DNA of 9,430 bases, taken from positions 1 through 9,430 of the forward strand of contig JAPCJV010000041.1 of assembly GCA_027886785.1 (NCBI GenBank), read 5' to 3'. This document shows, in pieces, positions 7,301 through 9,430 of this stretch. Each line of letters opens with the position of its first letter. The stretch's first letter is position 1. The notes beneath the pieces were generated by a model. The model worked only from the letters and a program-made list of their open reading frames with translations, did not search any database and was not told where the DNA came from. Origin of the DNA: Nitrososphaerota archaeon (GTDB lineage Archaea; Thermoproteota; Nitrososphaeria; Nitrososphaerales; CADDZS01). Both the position numbers and the translations under genes were made by a program.

Positions 7301-7313
7301 ATTTATAATTTAT
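7301..7313 (-). promoter_or_regulatory. TATA box of the acyl-CoA synthetase/dehydratase operon
   Basis: The AT-only run ATAAATTATAAAT (minus strand) has its best TATA core at 7301-7308, about 30 bases before the TTG at 7275. A start point about 26 bases downstream would fall near 7278, giving a virtually leaderless mRNA. A-rich sequence just upstream could serve as the TFB element. Confidence 0.6.
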
Positions 7314-7326
7314 TTTTAGAAGACAC

Positions 7327-7336
7327 GAAAATTTTC
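7327..7336. promoter_or_regulatory. Perfect 10-base palindrome, possible operator
   Basis: GAAAATTTTC is perfectly self-complementary. It sits about 15-25 bases upstream of the operon TATA box, in the middle of the 153-base divergent region. A regulator dimer could bind here, but AT-rich palindromes of this size also occur by chance. Confidence 0.3.
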
Positions 7337-7364
7337 TTCCCTGATTTTAGAAATTATGCTGGTT

Positions 7365-7396
7365 GTACTCCCCCACCTTTATAGGGAGAATAGTAC
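7365..7396 (+). promoter_or_regulatory. TATA box inside a nested inverted repeat, promoter of the TIM-barrel gene
   Basis: TTTATAG (7378-7384) is the best TATA candidate, 48 bases before the ATG at 7429, predicting a leader of about 22 bases. It is flanked by CTCCC (7368-7372) and GGGAG (7384-7388), and further out by GTACT (7365-7369) and AGTAC (7392-7396). Such dyad symmetry around a TATA box suggests an operator where a repressor would block TBP. The surroundings are C-rich rather than A-rich, so the TFB element is weak. Confidence 0.45.
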
Positions 7397-7428
7397 ATGA
7401 CCCTATTTCCGAGTGTATTCTTTTCTGA

Positions 7429-8412
7429 ATGATTGGAGCAAACGTCTATTCTTACGGTTTAGCTTGCGGACTGCCGTGGTTGGGACACGACAAACATCTG
7501 AAGAAACACGCGGCTCTTGATCTCTTCGGATTCATGGAAAAATGCAAAGCTGTGGGTCTCGACGGGATCCAAGTTCAGGATAACCAGCTCGAATCCTTTG
7601 CGAAGAAGTATCTTGACACGGTAAAGCAAAAAGCTCAGGACCTTCAATTGAGTTTGGAGTTTTCACATTCAGGATCGCTGAACGATCAAAGCATTGGCAA
7701 CACTGTTCGCGTTGCAAGCGTGCTCGGGTGCAAAATCATGAGGACTGCCATAGGGATCAAATTGCGCGAGACCACGATCAGGACGAGAGAGGAGTGGCAC
7801 AAGTTCAGGGATCTTACAATCGAGAATGCGCAAAAGCTCGCCAAATTGGGACGAGAGTATGGAATTAGGGTAGCGATTGAAAATCACCTGGGAGATGTCA
7901 CAGCTCAAGAGCTAATCGAAGTAGTCGAGCAGGACAACAAACAACTAGGGGTTTGTCTCGATACTGCTAACAGCTTCAGCGTAGTGCAGACTCCTAGCGA
8001 GACTGCGCGAATGCTAGCAAAATACGTGATCTCCAGCCACCTGAAGGATTTTCTTGCAGTGGAAACTTCTACGGGGTGCTCCCTCTACAATGTCCCTCTA
8101 GGATTGGGCCATGTCGATCTACCGTATGCAGTTAGAGCAGTGCAGCAATACAATCCCAACGTGATGTATACCATCGAAATGGTGAGCGGTCGGATCTTTG
8201 ATATCCCCTTTCTAGAGGAGTCGTTCTACTCCGGTTTTGAAGAAAGAGATGCAGTCGATGTGGTGAAAATCCTACGTCTGATAAGGGACAATCCAAAGAA
8301 AGTGCCGAGTTCTTTCATACCATTGTCAGGGTTCAGCGATGAACAACTGGATTACGAAAACTCGAATGTCAAGGAATGTATCGAGTACGCAAGAAGCACT
8401 CTGAAATTGTGA
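7429..8412 (+). CDS. Xylose isomerase-like TIM-barrel protein (sugar phosphate isomerase/epimerase family)
   Basis: This 327-residue protein has the AP-endonuclease-2/xylose-isomerase-like barrel. Likely divalent-metal ligands fall at the expected strand ends: Glu151 (IENHLGD), Asp178 (VCLDTAN), His204 (SSHLKD) and Glu250 (YTIEMVSG). A GLGHVDL element (225-231) matches the G-x-G-x-x-D loop of the family. Members isomerise or epimerise sugars and keto-acids (for example hydroxypyruvate isomerase), dehydrate inosose (IolE), or act on DNA (Nfo); the sequence does not select one. Absence of the Nfo-type multi-metal histidine set argues against a DNA repair role. ATG at 7429 directly follows an in-frame TGA, so it is the first possible ATG. 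No Shine-Dalgarno is visible. The gene is divergent from the acyl-CoA synthetase operon; a functional link to CoA metabolism is only suggested by position. Confidence 0.85.
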   Translation: MIGANVYSYGLACGLPWLGHDKHLKKHAALDLFGFMEKCKAVGLDGIQVQDNQLESFAKKYLDTVKQKAQDLQLSLEFSHSGSLNDQSIGNTVRVASVLGCKIMRTAIGIKLRETTIRTREEWHKFRDLTIENAQKLAKLGREYGIRVAIENHLGDVTAQELIEVVEQDNKQLGVCLDTANSFSVVQTPSETARMLAKYVISSHLKDFLAVETSTGCSLYNVPLGLGHVDLPYAVRAVQQYNPNVMYTIEMVSGRIFDIPFLEESFYSGFEERDAVDVVKILRLIRDNPKKVPSSFIPLSGFSDEQLDYENSNVKECIEYARSTLKL

Positions 8413-8592
8413 GGAAAGATAGTTTGGTGGGAATGGTTACTGTACTTTTACAGTAAAATGAAAACTCTTACTCTTATGGGTTCTGTTACCTCTGTAAGGG
8501 ATTCCCCTGAATGGTTAGATTGTTACCGTTCGAGGGATGAAGGATTTGGCGGTCGAAACAAAGGCACCTAGTCGTAATAATAGAAACGGCCG
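8413..8592. other. Intergenic region with a strong hairpin, no gene seen
   Basis: These 180 bases separate the convergent TIM-barrel and zinc-finger genes. I find no convincing reading frame and no tRNA-like fold. The region holds the 8-base inverted repeat at 8437-8456, two copies of TGTTACC (8484-8490 and 8521-8527) and two of GAATGGTTA (8431-8439 and 8509-8517). Confidence 0.4.
8437..8456. repeat. Perfect 8-base inverted repeat with 4-base loop
   Basis: TTACTGTA-CTTT-TACAGTAA begins 24 bases after the stop of the TIM-barrel gene. It would fold into an RNA hairpin or bind a dimeric protein as DNA. The following bases (AATGAAAAC) are not T-rich, so it is not a standard oligo-T terminator; 3'-end stabilisation or an operator are alternatives. 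Confidence 0.5.
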
Positions 8593-8808
8593 CTAGGCAA
8601 GTGCATCAAGAACCTCCTGATTGTACGCTGATCTGACAGAAATTAGACATTTATGTTCTAGCAGATGCAGAGCGCAGAGAAATGATCCACAAAGACAGTA
8701 GAATCCAGCCATCTCTTTGCAGTTAAAACAGAAAATAGTTCCGCCGATGACCTTGACCCGCTGCTTCGCTTTGGGTATATCCACTTTCCAGAAAAAATCT
8801 CTGTTCAA
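8593..8808 (-). CDS. Small AN1-type-like zinc-finger protein
   Basis: This 71-residue protein has eight potential zinc ligands in the order and near-spacing of AN1 fingers: Cys27-x2-Cys30-x7-Cys38-x1-Cys40-x4-Cys45-x2-His48-x3-His52-x1-Cys54. The AN1 family pattern is C-x2-C-x9-12-C-x1-2-C-x4-C-x2-H-x5-H-x-C, so this one is shorter by two residues in each of two loops. The GFYCLCGSFLCALH core closely resembles the FxCxCGxxFCxxH core of ZFAND proteins. AN1 proteins in eukaryotes bind ubiquitin or proteasome factors; archaeal ones are mostly uncharacterised. TTG at 8808 directly follows an in-frame TAA; the other possible start is GTG at codon 9. No strong TATA box is seen. It lies between the convergent TIM-barrel gene and the transposase remnant. 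The ordered ligands make a real gene likely despite its size. Confidence 0.65.
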   Translation of the reverse strand: MNRDFFWKVDIPKAKQRVKVIGGTIFCFNCKEMAGFYCLCGSFLCALHLLEHKCLISVRSAYNQEVLDALA

Positions 8809-8845
8809 TTAATAATAGTTTGCTGATCCTTCGATTTGTCGTTAT

Positions 8846-8878
8846 GAGGCTAGCTCAATAAGGAAAAGAGCTAGACTC
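8846..8878. repeat. Imperfect inverted repeat at the end of the transposase remnant
   Basis: GAGGCTAGCTC (8846-8856) and GAGCTAGACTC (8868-8878) pair with one mismatch in 11 across an 11-base loop. The right arm overlaps the transposase stop codon (8871-8873). It could be a transcript-end hairpin or part of an insertion-sequence end. No T-tract follows on the minus strand. Confidence 0.4.
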
Positions 8879-9182
8879 CCTTATTTCTCTTAGCGTTTTG
8901 GATCAAAGTCTTCCGTTTATCCGGGCCTTCAACTTTGAGTCCACAAGCTTCGGCCGGGGTAGCTCCGCCCGGCGATTCATGTCCTCTAATGAAATTGTGA
9001 TAGAATTGCATCCCGAGTAAGATCGGAGTATCTAATGTCTTTAATCCTCTCATAGTTTGCTCGCGATCGCGAATTTCTCCGTTCATGCGTTCCATCTTGT
9101 TATTGTGAAACTTACCAGCCAAAGCGATTTCTCGGATATGCTCTGTCCCGTTCGGATTGTTCATTGATATGATTTCTTTCAA
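8871..9182 (-). pseudogene. Truncated DDE transposase, C-terminal remnant
   Basis: About 100 residues of the C-terminal end of a DDE integrase-fold transposase remain. NGTEHIREIALAGKFHNNKMERMNGEIRDRE carries the last catalytic Glu (Glu31, in NNKMERMNG), followed by the YHNFIRGHES and TPAEACG tail elements. The full enzyme should have roughly 200-300 more N-terminal residues with a helix-turn-helix and the two catalytic Asp. Here a TGA at 9198-9200 closes the frame six codons before the nominal TTG at 9182, and I find no matching N-terminal part in the other minus frames up to 9317. The copy is therefore inactive. In my recollection this NNKMERMNG-type tail is common in thaumarchaeal genomes, which supports an archaeal host, but that is not verified. 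The remnant marks past insertion activity next to the zinc-finger gene. Confidence 0.75.
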
Positions 9183-9317
9183 GTACTCGTTGTTACTTCA
9201 TTCCGGGTGTTATGGCAGAAGTTCGGTTTTAGCGAATTATTCTTAGGATGGGATGAAAAAAAGCTTGTTCTCCAGTTATGGATGATTGATCTCGAATTTA
9301 GTTGTTGATTTGCAGCA
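9183..9317. other. Intergenic stretch, AT-rich, no gene seen
   Basis: One minus-strand frame is open for about 49 codons here but has a low-complexity Asn/Ser-rich translation without a start, so I do not call it. The only signal I see is the oligo-T tract on the minus strand at 9256-9262. Confidence 0.4.
9256..9262 (-). terminator. Oligo-T tract, likely archaeal terminator
   Basis: Seven consecutive T on the minus strand lie 55 bases beyond the stop codon of the minus-strand gene that enters from the right edge. Oligo-T without a needed hairpin is the usual intrinsic terminator in archaea. Confidence 0.4.
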
Positions 9318-9430
9318 TTACTCAATATTCATCAACAAATAATCCTTGAACTTCTCCCATTTTGTTCTGGGTGCATATTGAAGCTCTGGATTGCCAACTC
9401 TATCGACCGGAATCTCGTATAGATGTTCAA
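9318..9430 (-). CDS. C-terminal end of an unidentified protein, cut by window edge
   Basis: Reading on the minus strand from base 9428, a frame is open from the window edge for 36 codons and ends at TAA (9318-9320). Its translation (EHLYEIPVDRVGNPELQY, then APRTKWEKFKDYLLMNIE) is balanced in charge and looks like protein, whereas the two other minus frames break quickly or look random. An oligo-T tract downstream supports a real 3' end. I do not recognise the family, and the start lies outside the window. Confidence 0.5.
   Translation of the reverse strand, partial: EHLYEIPVDRVGNPELQYAPRTKWEKFKDYLLMNIE

Noticed and set aside
8481..8545. tRNA-like elements (GGTTC and GTTCGAGG motifs)
   Set aside because: The bases around the TTCGAGG loop do not form a five-base T stem and no acceptor or anticodon stem could be found.
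8413..8592. CRISPR-like or other tandem repeats (TGTTACC, GAATGGTTA pairs)
   Set aside because: There are only two short copies each with irregular spacing and no array structure.

Overview
The window looks like archaeal chromosome of moderate GC. Reasons: AT-rich TATA-like boxes about 23-30 bases before several starts, almost no Shine-Dalgarno sequences, many TTG starts, an AN1-type zinc-finger protein, and a transposase remnant of the kind I associate with Thaumarchaeota/Nitrososphaeria. The lineage is an inference from pattern recognition, not a database result.

Layout. Bases 2-505 (+) hold the 3' part of a CaiB/BaiF (class III) CoA-transferase. Tail-to-tail with it is a 3-hydroxyacyl-CoA dehydrogenase (535-1458, -). 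Head-to-head with that is a branched-chain amino acid aminotransferase (1565-2494, +). It is followed by a thiamine-pyrophosphate enzyme of the acetolactate synthase/decarboxylase superfamily (2694-4520, +), with an unexplained protein-like in-frame stretch at 2520-2654 between them. Tail-to-tail with the TPP enzyme is a two-gene minus-strand operon: AMP-forming acyl-CoA synthetase (7275-5713), then a double-hotdog MaoC-type acyl dehydratase (5709-4531), 3 bases apart. Divergent from the operon is a xylose-isomerase-like TIM-barrel protein (7429-8412, +). The last kilobase is gene-poor and accessory: a 71-residue AN1-like zinc-finger protein (8808-8593, -), a truncated DDE transposase (8871-9182, -), and the C-terminus of an unidentified minus-strand protein running in from the right edge.

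How the genes may work together (inference). The core reads as a peripheral catabolic or acyl-CoA island of a heterotroph. The aminotransferase interconverts amino acid and 2-oxo acid, and the TPP enzyme cleaves or condenses 2-oxo acids. The acyl-CoA synthetase or CoA-transferase activates carboxylic acids, and the hotdog hydratase and the dehydrogenase process enoyl- and 3-hydroxyacyl-CoA. No thiolase or acyl-CoA dehydrogenase lies in the window, so the substrate cannot be named. The MaoC-type hydratase and the HAD-family dehydrogenase usually prefer opposite stereoisomers, so they may not be consecutive steps.

There is no CRISPR array, rRNA or tRNA. The points most worth a second look are the compact AN1-like finger, the run of TTG starts, the conceptual coding block upstream of the TPP gene, and palindromes around the promoters in the 7276-7428 divergent region.
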